This document shows positions 17,678-27,004 of a stretch of DNA of 46,516 nucleotides, piece after piece (the stretch's first letter is position 1; the number at the start of each line of letters is the position of its first letter). The DNA is taken from positions 1-46,516 of the forward strand of contig DTTO01000041.1 of the NCBI GenBank assembly GCA_012964665.1. Direction: 5' to 3'. A program made the translations under genes and the position numbers. Source of the stretch: Fidelibacterota bacterium. Its GTDB lineage: Bacteria > Fidelibacterota > Marinisomatia > Marinisomatales > TCS55. The notes beneath the pieces are model-generated. The model was given only the letters and a program-made list of their open reading frames with translations, searched no databases and had not been told where the DNA came from.

Positions 17678-19702
17678 TTATAAAAGTTCCTTTAAATGAT
17701 CTCGGATTTTTACTTCAACTTGCTCAGCTGTGAAGCCGAATTCTTGAGCCAGATTCTTTCCGGGTGCTGATGCGCCAAAATGATTAATTCCAATGGATAA
17801 TCCATTGGGACCAATATATTTCTCCCATCCATGTGTTATTCCTGCTTCCATGGAAATTTTCATAGCTCCTCGATCCGGGATTAAAGATATTTTGTATTCA
17901 TCCGATTGCCCTTCAAAAATCTCCCAACATGGCATACTTACAATACGGATACGTTTATCATTCATGGATTTTGCTACTTCGATAGCCAAAGATACCTCTG
18001 AACCAGTGGCTAAAAAAACGAGCTCAGGATTTTCATGATCCATCACTGCATAAGCCCCTTTGGAAACTCCATCCACGATTGAATCCATTTTAAGTTCTAA
18101 AATTTGTACGTCCTGTCTGGTGAGTAATAATGCATTTGGTGTTTCTTTCTGATCCATGGCTAATCTGAAACACACGGCAGTTTCTTTAGCATCTGCAGGT
18201 CTGAACACATTGAAATTTGGGATTGCCCTCAAGGCCATGACATGCTCGATAGGCTGGTGAGTGGGACCATCTTCTCCCACATAAAATGAATCATGAGTGA
18301 ATTCATGAATCACACCGCAATGTTGAATCGCTGCTAAGCGCAAGGCCGGCCGTTCATAATCAGCAAATACAAGGAAAGTCCCACCAAAAGGAATTACGCC
18401 ACCATGCAGTGCCATCCCGTTCAGCGCTGCTGCCATGGGAAATTCTCTTACACCAAAAGCTAAATTACGTCCTGTCCGGTTTTCCCGGCTGAAATCACCG
18501 TATTTTTTAGCAAAATTGCCTGTATAATTCGAAGGCTCCAAATCTGCAGATCCACCGATAATTGAGGGGACCTGTTCTGCAAATTTGTCCAAGGTGGCCC
18601 CAAAAGCCTTACGGGTTGCCAGGGATGATCCAAGTTCAAATTCAGGGTAAGAAATCTCGGGTAATATTTCATTAATAGCTATTTTCCACAAAGCTTCAAA
18701 ATCGGCATTTTCATTAGCTGCTTTTAAATCTTCATCCCATTTTGAAACTAATTCTCTTAATTCCGCAAATCGGGATTGAAAATAGTCTACTACTACTTTG
18801 GGTAGATAAAATTTTTCTTCTGGCAGTCCCAATTCTTCCTTCGTGGCATCGATTTCTTCCTGCGGTAAGGGTGCACCATGTGTTTCATGGTCTCCCTCCA
18901 TGGTAGCACTACCTTGTGCCATGAGAGTAGTACCAATAATCAGGCTTGGTCGATCTACCACCTGTGCTTTTTCAATTGCTTCACGTATCTGGTCATGATT
19001 ATGGCCATCAATTTCCTGGACATGCCAGCCGAATCCTTCAAATACTAATGCATAGTTGGTGGAATCGGAGCGATCTACTTTTCCTGAAATCTGGGCATTA
19101 TTAGAATCATAATATACAATGAGACGAGAAAGACCCCAGTGACCAGCCATGGATCCTGCGCCTAGGGTGACGGGCTCCTGGAAATCGCCATCACTTGCCA
19201 ATACATAGGTATAATGCCCTACAAGTGCATCAGCATTATCTACCAATTCTGTAAATTGACCGCGAAGTATTGATTCAGCCGTGGCCATACCAACTGCCAT
19301 CCCAAAACCCTGTCCCAGTGGTCCAGTAGTAGCTTCCACGCCAGGGATCTCAACTTCAGGATGGCCGGGTGTGCGACTGTGAAGTTGGCGGAAACTCTGT
19401 ATATCCTTCATATCTAACCAGCCAATCTGAATCAGCATAGCATACAAAAGTGCAGATTCGTGTCCGGCAGATAAAACAAATCGGTCACGATTAAACCATT
19501 CAGGATCATTCGGATTAAAATTCAAATATTCGGTAAAAAGAATATGAGCAAAGTCAGCTGAGGACATGGGGCCGCCGCTGTGGCCGGAGTTGGCTTTTCG
19601 CACCATATCCATTACCAGTCCTTTAGTAACTGCTAATGCGAACTGCTTTTGTTCTTCTTTACTCCATTCCGGAAAAAGATCAATATCCTCGTAGGTCCTC
19701 AT
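17678..19702 (-). CDS. tkt: Transketolase
   Basis: TPP-dependent transfer of two-carbon units between pentose, triose, tetrose and hexose phosphates. The 674 residues are full length. Key features are GHSGGPMSSAD (40-50), His81, HSRTPGHPE (108-116) and GPLGQG (127-132). The pyrimidine domain starts near 355 and includes GVREFPMAAALNGMALHGG, with the C-terminal domain after about 535. The TPP/Mg motif is atypical: SDGDFQEP starting at residue 170 replaces the usual GDG, with paired Asn201-Asn202 about 30 residues later. The essential Asp171 is kept. It lies between rpe (39 nt gap) and rpiB. Confidence 0.96.
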   Translation of the reverse strand: MRTYEDIDLFPEWSKEEQKQFALAVTKGLVMDMVRKANSGHSGGPMSSADFAHILFTEYLNFNPNDPEWFNRDRFVLSAGHESALLYAMLIQIGWLDMKDIQSFRQLHSRTPGHPEVEIPGVEATTGPLGQGFGMAVGMATAESILRGQFTELVDNADALVGHYTYVLASDGDFQEPVTLGAGSMAGHWGLSRLIVYYDSNNAQISGKVDRSDSTNYALVFEGFGWHVQEIDGHNHDQIREAIEKAQVVDRPSLIIGTTLMAQGSATMEGDHETHGAPLPQEEIDATKEELGLPEEKFYLPKVVVDYFQSRFAELRELVSKWDEDLKAANENADFEALWKIAINEILPEISYPEFELGSSLATRKAFGATLDKFAEQVPSIIGGSADLEPSNYTGNFAKKYGDFSRENRTGRNLAFGVREFPMAAALNGMALHGGVIPFGGTFLVFADYERPALRLAAIQHCGVIHEFTHDSFYVGEDGPTHQPIEHVMALRAIPNFNVFRPADAKETAVCFRLAMDQKETPNALLLTRQDVQILELKMDSIVDGVSKGAYAVMDHENPELVFLATGSEVSLAIEVAKSMNDKRIRIVSMPCWEIFEGQSDEYKISLIPDRGAMKISMEAGITHGWEKYIGPNGLSIGINHFGASAPGKNLAQEFGFTAEQVEVKIRDHLKELL

Positions 19703-19741
19703 TTCTATTTATAGCAATGGAAAATAATTATCCCAATATAT

Positions 19742-20413
19742 TTAATGAGTTCCTAGAAGATAAAAGTCTTTCATAGTCTGAACAGGATCATCTGCACCAA
19801 ATATGGCCGAGCCTGCCACCAATACATCTGCTCCAGCATCAATCACTTCCTTTGCATTATGCAGTTTAATACCTCCATCCACTTCAATTAATACTCGATT
19901 TTCTACACACTTTTCAATCAACATTTGTTTAACTTTTTCAATTCGTTCCGTTGATCCATCAATATACCCCTGGCCACCGAATCCCGGATCAACGCTCATT
20001 ACTAATACCAAATCAATCTGGTCATAATAGGGCTCAATCTCGGCTAAAGGTGTAGCTGGTTTAACTGAAATACCAACCTTTGTTCCGGCTGCTTTGATGA
20101 GATCAATGACAGACTGAGGATCGTCTGTTGCTTCAATATGGAAGGTAATTGAATCGGCACCTGCCTTGGCAAATGGTTCCACCAACTTTTCAGGCTCAAT
20201 CACCATCATGTGCACATCCAAAAACTTTTTCGTATTCGGTCGCAGGGATTTCACCACGGGCGGTCCGATGGTTAAATTAGGTACAAATTGGTTATCCATT
20301 ACATCCACATGAATCCAATGGGCACCCCCATCATCGCATTGGGACAGGGCTAATTGCAGATTTGTAAAATCAGCGGATAATATGGAAGGTGCTAACTTGA
20401 ATTCCGAGGCCAT
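19742..20413 (-). CDS. rpe: Ribulose-phosphate 3-epimerase
   Basis: Interconverts ribulose 5-phosphate and xylulose 5-phosphate. It is a TIM-barrel enzyme of 223 residues with the family motifs SILSADF (10-16), HVDVMD with metal and catalytic residues (about 35-40), DVHMMV, VMSVDPGFGGQ, and EVDGGI near the second catalytic Asp. Spacing to the upstream OsmC gene is 50 nt and to tkt 39 nt on the same strand, so it belongs with tkt and rpiB in one functional set. No anomalies. Confidence 0.97.
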   Translation of the reverse strand: MASEFKLAPSILSADFTNLQLALSQCDDGGAHWIHVDVMDNQFVPNLTIGPPVVKSLRPNTKKFLDVHMMVIEPEKLVEPFAKAGADSITFHIEATDDPQSVIDLIKAAGTKVGISVKPATPLAEIEPYYDQIDLVLVMSVDPGFGGQGYIDGSTERIEKVKQMLIEKCVENRVLIEVDGGIKLHNAKEVIDAGADVLVAGSAIFGADDPVQTMKDFYLLGTH

Positions 20414-20463
20414 TTGCGAAAGGAAAACTTACTCTTACCCTTTTGGTTTTTCAACTTAGAATC

Positions 20464-20877
20464 TTATAAATCCGGATAGTGAAAAGTAATATCTTCTTTT
20501 AAATTTTCACTTAAGCTATTCCCAACGGGACAGGTGTGAGCCGTTCGCTCGAGCAATTCCCGCTCTTTTTCAGAATAGGTTTGGGGAAAATATATATTAA
20601 TGCGAATTGCATTAATATGCCTTGGATTCGCTCCCATTTCTTTTACTACATCGGCCTTTGTACCGTTTATGTCAATCCCATGATGCCTGGCTTTAATTCC
20701 CATAACGCTGATCATGCAACTGGCCAGCGATGTAGCTACCAAATCTGTAGGCGAGAATGCTTCACCTTTTCCTTCATTATCTTTAGGGGCATCAGTAAGA
20801 ATTCTATCGCCTGATTGAAGATGAACTGCTTCTGTTCTAAGGTCGCCTAAATATTCAACTGTTGATATTTTACCCAT
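20464..20877 (-). CDS. OsmC/Ohr family protein
   Basis: A cytoplasmic OsmC-fold protein of 137 residues. The two redox-active cysteines of the family are present: Cys54 in LASCMISVMG and Cys116 in HTCPVGNSL. These enzymes reduce organic hydroperoxides using a Cys-Cys pair. Sequence alone does not separate OsmC, Ohr and the less characterised YhfA-like groups; the FSPTDLVATSLASC pattern is common to OsmC/YhfA-like members. It starts 2 nt after the PAP2-like gene and precedes rpe by 50 nt. Confidence 0.92.
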   Translation of the reverse strand: MGKISTVEYLGDLRTEAVHLQSGDRILTDAPKDNEGKGEAFSPTDLVATSLASCMISVMGIKARHHGIDINGTKADVVKEMGANPRHINAIRINIYFPQTYSEKERELLERTAHTCPVGNSLSENLKEDITFHYPDL

Positions 20878-20879
20878 AA

Positions 20880-21476
20880 TTAGCCCTCAGATTTTATCAT
20901 TACTTTTTCAAACCAAATACGATAACCAATAATACCTATAATTAATCCTGCTATAGAATCAGCAATAAAATGCTGCTTAGTTAAAAATGTGGCAAGGAAT
21001 ACCAGGACGATCCCAATCCAAAACAACCACTTTAGTCCAGGTATTTGTCTTGCAAAAATAAGCCCAATAAATGTACTTATTATGACATGAACAGATGGAA
21101 ACGCATTTTGTTGTAACCAGGAAAATGTAACAAAGCCATATAGCGCTGACAAGGGGTTGGGTTGAATACTCATCAGAACCGGCGCACATGAAATTGGCCA
21201 GATGATAAATATGCTATATGATCCAAGCAATAGAATCATTGCAATATTTACAAAAGACTTTAACATGGATAAATCAGATATCATGAGCGGTAAGAATAAA
21301 CTTATATAATAAAAATAGTATGGAATAATCATCCACCAGATAAATGGAATGGCACTATCAATATCGATAAAGAATTGAGGTGCTTGAATAGGACTCCGCA
21401 ATAGCGGTATTAAAAAATAACAGGATGAGAGGATCCAAAATGGCGATAAAACTGTAAGTCGATTAATAAACTTCAT
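20880..21476 (-). CDS. PAP2/Aur1-like phosphatase superfamily membrane protein
   Basis: An inner-membrane protein of about 198 residues with roughly six hydrophobic helices. The motifs FPSVH and KQHFIAD (a histidine followed by Asp three residues on) match the second and third PAP2 signatures in the form seen in inositol phosphorylceramide synthase-like (Aur1) members. The first Lys/Arg motif is not evident. The reaction is probably hydrolysis or transfer at a lipid phosphate. I use the ATG at 21474-21476; an in-frame TTG 21 nt upstream is possible, and neither has a convincing ribosome-binding site. First gene of the operon with osmC-like, rpe, tkt and rpiB. Substrate unknown. Confidence 0.82.
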   Translation of the reverse strand: MKFINRLTVLSPFWILSSCYFLIPLLRSPIQAPQFFIDIDSAIPFIWWMIIPYYFYYISLFLPLMISDLSMLKSFVNIAMILLLGSYSIFIIWPISCAPVLMSIQPNPLSALYGFVTFSWLQQNAFPSVHVIISTFIGLIFARQIPGLKWLFWIGIVLVFLATFLTKQHFIADSIAGLIIGIIGYRIWFEKVMIKSEG

Positions 21477-21725
21477 TAGATGATGATGTTGTCCCAATCA
21501 AACCAAAAAATTTTCTATGATAATTGAAAACTCTTTTTATCACATAACAAAATACAAAGTTATGAGCCGGTGCGGGAATTATCTTATTTAATTACCACAA
21601 ATGAACGATAATGGAATTCGTAAATATGTGATGTCAACTTTCATTACTTTTTTATTTGTAAGTTCTGGTTACTTTAACTCATACCGGGTGGTTCAGTTTC
21701 TAAAACCCAATTATTAAGGATAATT

Positions 21726-24710
21726 ATGAAAAAACTAACAATTATTTTCCTGTGGATTTTTTCCCTCATTTCAGCTCAGGTCGGACCAGCAAAAGAACTC
21801 CACAGAAATCCACCCAGAGCATGGGCCCTAACGAATGCTACCATCCATGCTTCACCAGGAAAAACAATTGTAAATGGGACCGTAGTCATGCGCAATGGCA
21901 TGATTACATCTGTTGGTTCTGATGTAAAAATCCCTAAGCAGGCAACCATCAGGGATATGGAAGGAAAACACATTTATGCTGGCTTCATTGAAAGTTGGCT
22001 GGATGTAAATACAATTAAAAAAGATACTTCGTTACAAGCCCATTGGAATTCCAACATGCGCGCTTATCTAAAAGCAGCCGATTTATTTCATCCCAAGGAT
22101 AAAGAACTCAGAGATTTAAGAGCATTGGGTTTTACAACCGCCCATATCACTCCAAAGGGCGGTATCTTTCAAGGCCAATCCGCGCTGGTTCAATTAGGCA
22201 AAACACCAAAAGTATTATCAGAAAATATTGCACAGGTAATTGAATTCGCATCCAGTGGATGGGGAAGTAGGGAATACCCCACCTCACTATTGGGAGTTAT
22301 TGCATTTATCCGACAGGGTTTTTATGATGCGACTTGGTATGAAAAAACAGGGAATATTTTAGCCAAATACCCTGATGGAAACGAACCAATTCAAAAAGAC
22401 CGTTCCCTTGAAGCCCTATCAAGCGGAAAAGGAAAAAAACAACCTTTTGTTTTCCGCACCAATAATGAGCTTTACATCGACCGTTCAGAAAATATCGCTG
22501 ACGAGTTTGACCTGACTTTTTGGATCAGAGGAAATGGCTATGAATATCGCCGTATTGATCAAATGCCAGCCTCATTTATGATCGTACCCTTGAATTTCCC
22601 TGGTAAACCGGAAGTAGCTGATCCCTATCAGGCGCTGCAATACACAACTGAACAATTAAAACACTGGGATATGGCACCTGATAATGTTGCAAAACTTGTT
22701 GCAGCTGGTTTTCAAGTTGCCCTTACGGGTTCTGATTTAAAAAATAAAAAAGATTTTCAAAAAAACCTTTCTCGCAGTATAAACCGAGGCCTTAATGAAT
22801 CAGATGCCCTGGCTGCCCTAACCACTAATCCAGCTCGAGAATTTGGCCAATCAAAACGATTGGGTAAAGTGGCCCCCGGATATATCGCTAACCTGGTCAT
22901 TGCCGATAATAATTATTTTAGCGGTGAATCAACTGTCAATGCCGTTTGGATTGACGGAAATGAGTATGAGATAGAACCGGATCCTTTTGTTTCTATTGCT
23001 GGAACCTGGTCATTAAAGGAAAGGAATAATGTTTGGTCTTTGGTTCTTAATAAATCTGCGAAAGGATTTAGCGGAGAAATAAAAACTGAAAATAAATCCA
23101 TAAAACTTAATCATGTGAAAGTGGAGCAGGATCGTATTGCATTTTCAGTCAAAGCTGATACCCTTTTACAAAAAGGTGTTACGCGGTTTCAGGGCACATT
23201 TACAGAAAAAAAGGCTATGGGACAATCGTTTTATGCTGATGGAACAAGTGATAACTGGTCTGCGGTACTAGAGACTAAAAAAACCCCAAAGAAAAAGAAA
23301 CAAAAAAAAGAAGATCCCAGTAATCTTGATTTAGTTTTTCCTGAAGGCGCCTATGGATTGGATGAGGATGTGCCCAATCCAAAAACAATTTTGATTAATG
23401 ACGCAACGGTTTGGACATCCGGACCCAAAGGTATACTGAAGGAATACGATATTCTAATTCAAGATGGAAAAATAAAAAAGATCGCCAGAAATATCACCCT
23501 TCCCCGAGGGAATGCACTAGTGATTGATGGTGCTGGAAAACATGTAACACCAGGATTGATTGACGCCCATAGCCACATGGCGGGGGAATCAATCAATGAA
23601 GGATTTCAAAATGTTACTGCTGAAGTTCGAATGCGGGATGTGATTGATCCCAATGATGTCGCTTTATATCGCGGTCTGGCCGGCGGACTAACTACGATCA
23701 ACCTGCTGCATGGGTCCGCCAATCCTATCGGTGGGCAGAATGTAGTGATGAAAATACGCTGGGGTAGTTTTTCTGATGAACTGATATTTAAAGAGGCACC
23801 CCAAGGAATTAAATTCGCTTTGGGTGAAAATGTAAAACGAGAACGTCCATATGGTCGTTATCCAGAATCACGGATGGGTGTTGAACAGGTTATTCGTGAC
23901 GCCTTTTCCTCAGCAAGTGATTATAAACAATCAATGGACACCCATAATAAAGATGTCAGACTTCAACGGTCTGCTATTCCTCCGCGTCGTGATTTGGAAC
24001 TAGATGCCCTTGTCGAAATCATGGAAGGTAAACGCCTTGTTCATTCCCATTCTTACCGGCAAGATGAAATACTAATGCTCACTCGTATTGCAGAAGATTT
24101 TGGTTTTACCATTGGCACATTTCAACATGTACTGGAGGGCTATAAAGTTGCAGAGCGTTTAGCGGAACATGGTGCTGGTGCATCCACTTTTTCAGACTGG
24201 TGGGCCTATAAATATGAAGTGGTGGACGCCATTCCCTATAATGGAACGTTAATGACTAATGCTGGTGTTACTGTTTCTTTTAATTCAGATAGTGATGAAC
24301 TGGCACGGCGCATGAATCTTGAAGCGGCCAAAGCGGTAAAATATGGCGGTCTTGATGAAGCCGAAGCACTCAAATTGGTCACAATCAATCCTGCCAAACA
24401 GTTGCGGATCGATAAACATGTAGGTTCACTAGAAATCGGTAAAGATGCGGATTTTGTTATCTGGTCTGGCCACCCCTTATCAACGTATTCCGTTTGTGAA
24501 CAAACTTGGCTTGATGGAAAACAGTATTTTTCTCTAGAACAAGATCAATATTACCGTCAGCGGGATGCAAAAGTAAGAAACTCTATAATACAAAAAATAC
24601 TCGCCTCTCCTGAAGATGGAGAAAAGGCTATGAGACCGAAAGGACGGCGTGGAAATCGATTTGATTCCTGTGACGCGTTAGAGGCTTATTTGATGGAAGG
24701 AGAAGAATAA
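21726..24710 (+). CDS. Secreted double amidohydrolase-like protein, N-terminal half apparently inactive
   Basis: A 994-residue exported protein. An N-terminal signal peptide (MKKLTIIFLWIFSLISAQ) is followed by two imidazolonepropionase-like amidohydrolase modules. The first (about 30-420) has the usual beta-sandwich start, but the metal motif reads GFIESWLDVN with no HxH. A beta-rich segment (about 425-515) and a Lys-rich linker (TPKKKKQKKED) follow. The second module (about 535-985) keeps GLIDAHSH with His615 and His617, plus His773/His775, His801 and Asp855 as likely metal ligands. An AAGGATA site precedes the ATG. The stop overlaps the next amidohydrolase-like gene by 1 nt. Substrate unknown; dipeptides or cyclic amides are family possibilities. 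Confidence 0.9.
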   Translation: MKKLTIIFLWIFSLISAQVGPAKELHRNPPRAWALTNATIHASPGKTIVNGTVVMRNGMITSVGSDVKIPKQATIRDMEGKHIYAGFIESWLDVNTIKKDTSLQAHWNSNMRAYLKAADLFHPKDKELRDLRALGFTTAHITPKGGIFQGQSALVQLGKTPKVLSENIAQVIEFASSGWGSREYPTSLLGVIAFIRQGFYDATWYEKTGNILAKYPDGNEPIQKDRSLEALSSGKGKKQPFVFRTNNELYIDRSENIADEFDLTFWIRGNGYEYRRIDQMPASFMIVPLNFPGKPEVADPYQALQYTTEQLKHWDMAPDNVAKLVAAGFQVALTGSDLKNKKDFQKNLSRSINRGLNESDALAALTTNPAREFGQSKRLGKVAPGYIANLVIADNNYFSGESTVNAVWIDGNEYEIEPDPFVSIAGTWSLKERNNVWSLVLNKSAKGFSGEIKTENKSIKLNHVKVEQDRIAFSVKADTLLQKGVTRFQGTFTEKKAMGQSFYADGTSDNWSAVLETKKTPKKKKQKKEDPSNLDLVFPEGAYGLDEDVPNPKTILINDATVWTSGPKGILKEYDILIQDGKIKKIARNITLPRGNALVIDGAGKHVTPGLIDAHSHMAGESINEGFQNVTAEVRMRDVIDPNDVALYRGLAGGLTTINLLHGSANPIGGQNVVMKIRWGSFSDELIFKEAPQGIKFALGENVKRERPYGRYPESRMGVEQVIRDAFSSASDYKQSMDTHNKDVRLQRSAIPPRRDLELDALVEIMEGKRLVHSHSYRQDEILMLTRIAEDFGFTIGTFQHVLEGYKVAERLAEHGAGASTFSDWWAYKYEVVDAIPYNGTLMTNAGVTVSFNSDSDELARRMNLEAAKAVKYGGLDEAEALKLVTINPAKQLRIDKHVGSLEIGKDADFVIWSGHPLSTYSVCEQTWLDGKQYFSLEQDQYYRQRDAKVRNSIIQKILASPEDGEKAMRPKGRRGNRFDSCDALEAYLMEGEE

Positions 24711-26026
24711 TGAAACAGTTAATGGCAGCGATTCTTTTATCAACTTTTTTATTTCCTAATAATCAAATACCTGCTGCGCCGCAGAAACATCCTATTTTGT
24801 TGAAAAACGGGTTTATTCATACTGTTTCAAATGGTGTAGTCAATGGTTCGATTCTATTTGATAAGGGCAAAATAACCCACATTGGTGAGTTTATTTCTCC
24901 TCCCGATGGGGCAGAGGTCATCGATCTTGACGGTAAGCATGTTTATCCCGGTTTTATTGCCGCCGTTTCCCGTATGGGCTTGGTAGAAATCAGTGCTGTG
25001 GATGTTACCAATGATCATTCGGAAAGAGGTGATTTTAATCCAAATGTCAGAGCGAATGTAGCTTATAACCCCGATTCAGAAATTATACCAACAACACGTT
25101 CCAATGGAGTGCTTATTGCGAATATAGTGCCTGCCTCCGGTCTCGTATCCGGACAGGCTTCGATCATGATGATGGATGGATGGACTTGGGAAAATGCAAC
25201 CTTTGCTCATCCCAGTGGATTGCATATCAATTGGCCTCAAATGGGTATCAGAGCAGGGGGACGTCGTTTTAGTATGTCAGCGGAAAAACAAAATGAACGC
25301 CGCCAAAAGGCCTTGGAAAAATTGGATGAGATAATGAAACAATCTCATGCCTATGCACGTTTGCGACAAACCAATACTCGAACGGCAGAAGATTACCACA
25401 AGGAAGACTTACGTTTGGAAAGTATGATTCCCTATGTGCAAGGTAACCTGCCGATTTATATCCATGCCAATGAGGTACGGCAGATTGAAGCAGCTGTTCA
25501 CTGGGCTAATCGGCATGATGTGAAAATCGTTTTGGTTGGCGGCAAAGATGCCTGGCGTACGATCGATTTGCTCAAAAAAAATAAGATTCCTGTTATTTAT
25601 GAAGGCGTAACTGCCCTTCCATCAAGACGCTATGAAGATTACGATCAGGCATATAAAGGTGCGGCTCTGCTCTACGAGGCCGGTATACAATTCTGTATCG
25701 CTAGTTCCAGTGGCGATGCCTCCCGCGTAAGAAACCTACCAAACCATGCTGCCATGGCAGCAGCATATGGACTGCCAAAAGATGAAGCATTGAGGTCGAT
25801 AACCCTTTCAGCTGCTGAAATTTTAGGAATTGACCCACAAGTTGGTTCCCTAGAATCAGGTAAAGATGCAACCTTATTTATTGCTAATGGCGATCCGCTA
25901 GAAATCAGAACTAATGTACTTCAAGCATACATTCAGGGTCGGAAAATTGATATGGGTGATCGGCACAAAATGCTGTACCATAAATATCAGGAAAAATATC
26001 GACAGTTAGGTATTCTGAAAGAATAA
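24710..26026 (+). CDS. Secreted amidohydrolase-like protein lacking the HxH metal motif
   Basis: A 438-residue protein with a signal peptide (MKQLMAAILLSTFLF) and an amidohydrolase fold: the beta-sandwich start with DGKHVYPGF, a central barrel, and the C-terminal LESGKDATLFIANGDPLEI. Where active relatives have HxH after PGF, this one has IAAVSRMG, so the binuclear metal site is probably absent. It overlaps the preceding gene by 1 nt and resembles the inactive N-terminal half of that protein. This suggests a complex of one active and two degenerate modules, made together in the periplasm. Function unknown. Confidence 0.88.
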   Translation: MKQLMAAILLSTFLFPNNQIPAAPQKHPILLKNGFIHTVSNGVVNGSILFDKGKITHIGEFISPPDGAEVIDLDGKHVYPGFIAAVSRMGLVEISAVDVTNDHSERGDFNPNVRANVAYNPDSEIIPTTRSNGVLIANIVPASGLVSGQASIMMMDGWTWENATFAHPSGLHINWPQMGIRAGGRRFSMSAEKQNERRQKALEKLDEIMKQSHAYARLRQTNTRTAEDYHKEDLRLESMIPYVQGNLPIYIHANEVRQIEAAVHWANRHDVKIVLVGGKDAWRTIDLLKKNKIPVIYEGVTALPSRRYEDYDQAYKGAALLYEAGIQFCIASSSGDASRVRNLPNHAAMAAAYGLPKDEALRSITLSAAEILGIDPQVGSLESGKDATLFIANGDPLEIRTNVLQAYIQGRKIDMGDRHKMLYHKYQEKYRQLGILKE

Positions 26027-26135
26027 TATATCGATTATTTCGTCGTTGTTATAATTGCCGAATGTAACAGCCTGATCGAAGAAATAAAAATTGGGAAAAG
26101 TTCAAAATTCTTCAAATATAAAGAAGTATTGATAG

Positions 26136-26831
26136 CTATAAATCTATACCCATAATCATTCGGATCTTGAAAGGATTAACACCGTTGGATATATTGGTAA
26201 TAGCTATTGAACTCCCGACCGCAACCCACAACCCATTCACTCCGTGCGAAATTACCGGGCCAATAAACTGGTGCTGATCATTTCCAGAGAACTCTAACCC
26301 CAATGATAATAAGGGATAAATACGCCTACTGAAACCAGCGTTGTATCGCCACTCGGTTTTCCACGTGCCCGATATGTTTTTTGTTTCGAATACGGGATTC
26401 AGGGCGATATTCCATGGTCCATAATCTCTAGCTAAAATCAATTTGCCTTCGTATACATGGCTAGTAAAATCCGTATTACTTTTGTACTCAAAGTACAGCA
26501 AGGGATCCATGATATAGCGGCCCTTTTCTCCGAGCCTGTAACGCATGCGTATTTTATATCCATCATAGTGTAGGGATTCGCCCTGAGGCTGACTGAAATT
26601 TTGGTAGATGCCTACATCAAATCGTTCATTCATTCCAATTTCTAATTCCAGGTTGTGTTTGACATCCACTGCTTTATGTGAATGAAAACGGTCATTCCCT
26701 TGAAATGTGAGATAATGTTCAAACTCTACTTCCCCAGGTTTCATCGTCAGGTATTCGTAGGTCCAAACATATCTTCTGTCGTCTGCCCAAATAATTGTTA
26801 AGATTCCAAAAATTATGGTTATGTATTTCAT
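26136..26831 (-). CDS. Exported protein of unknown function, probably beta-rich
   Basis: I do not recognise a specific family. The 231-residue product begins with a signal-peptide-like hydrophobic stretch (MKYITIIFGILTIIWA). The rest alternates aromatic and polar residues in strand-like segments (YEYLTMKPGEVEFEHYL, KIRMRYRLGEKGRYIMDPLLYFEYK), as in small outer-membrane barrels, and ends MIMGIDL. It is convergent with the amidohydrolase pair and divergent from the TetR gene. It shares a 173-nt intergenic region that holds two palindromes, so it may be under the same TetR regulator. Confidence 0.75.
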   Translation of the reverse strand: MKYITIIFGILTIIWADDRRYVWTYEYLTMKPGEVEFEHYLTFQGNDRFHSHKAVDVKHNLELEIGMNERFDVGIYQNFSQPQGESLHYDGYKIRMRYRLGEKGRYIMDPLLYFEYKSNTDFTSHVYEGKLILARDYGPWNIALNPVFETKNISGTWKTEWRYNAGFSRRIYPLLSLGLEFSGNDQHQFIGPVISHGVNGLWVAVGSSIAITNISNGVNPFKIRMIMGIDL

Positions 26832-26872
26832 TTAATTGATTTTCCAGAATAATTAGTAGTTATTATATATAA

Positions 26873-26887
26873 TGAGACTAAGTCTCA
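26873..26887. promoter_or_regulatory. Palindrome TGAGACT-A-AGTCTCA upstream of divergent genes
   Basis: Perfect 7-bp arms around a single A lie 42 nt upstream of the exported-protein gene and 118 nt upstream of the TetR gene. The size fits a dimeric repressor site. No binding protein is identified; the neighbouring TetR regulator is the simplest candidate, but its likely site at 26984 has a different sequence. Confidence 0.4.
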
Positions 26888-26983
26888 ATTACAATATTAA
26901 TAATTCCTTCACCCCTGTTCAACAATTATTTTATAAAATAAAAAAATAATTCTTGTCTTATCTATTAGCCAAAATTAAAATAG

Positions 26984-26997
26984 ACTGACCAGTCGGT
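26984..26997. promoter_or_regulatory. TetR-type operator overlapping the regulator's start region
   Basis: ACTGACCAGTCGGT is an imperfect palindrome (10 of 14 positions symmetric) of the GAC/GTC type bound by many TetR-family regulators of fatty-acid genes. It ends 7 nt before the ATG of the TetR gene, where a ribosome-binding site would normally lie. Autorepression of the whole fad operon is the likely outcome. Confidence 0.6.
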
Positions 26998-27004
26998 TTA
27001 GTTA

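Noticed and set aside
21498-21725. Small gene or RNA in the 228-nt divergent gap
   Set aside because: I see no supported open frame, palindrome or structured element; it probably holds the two divergent promoters only.
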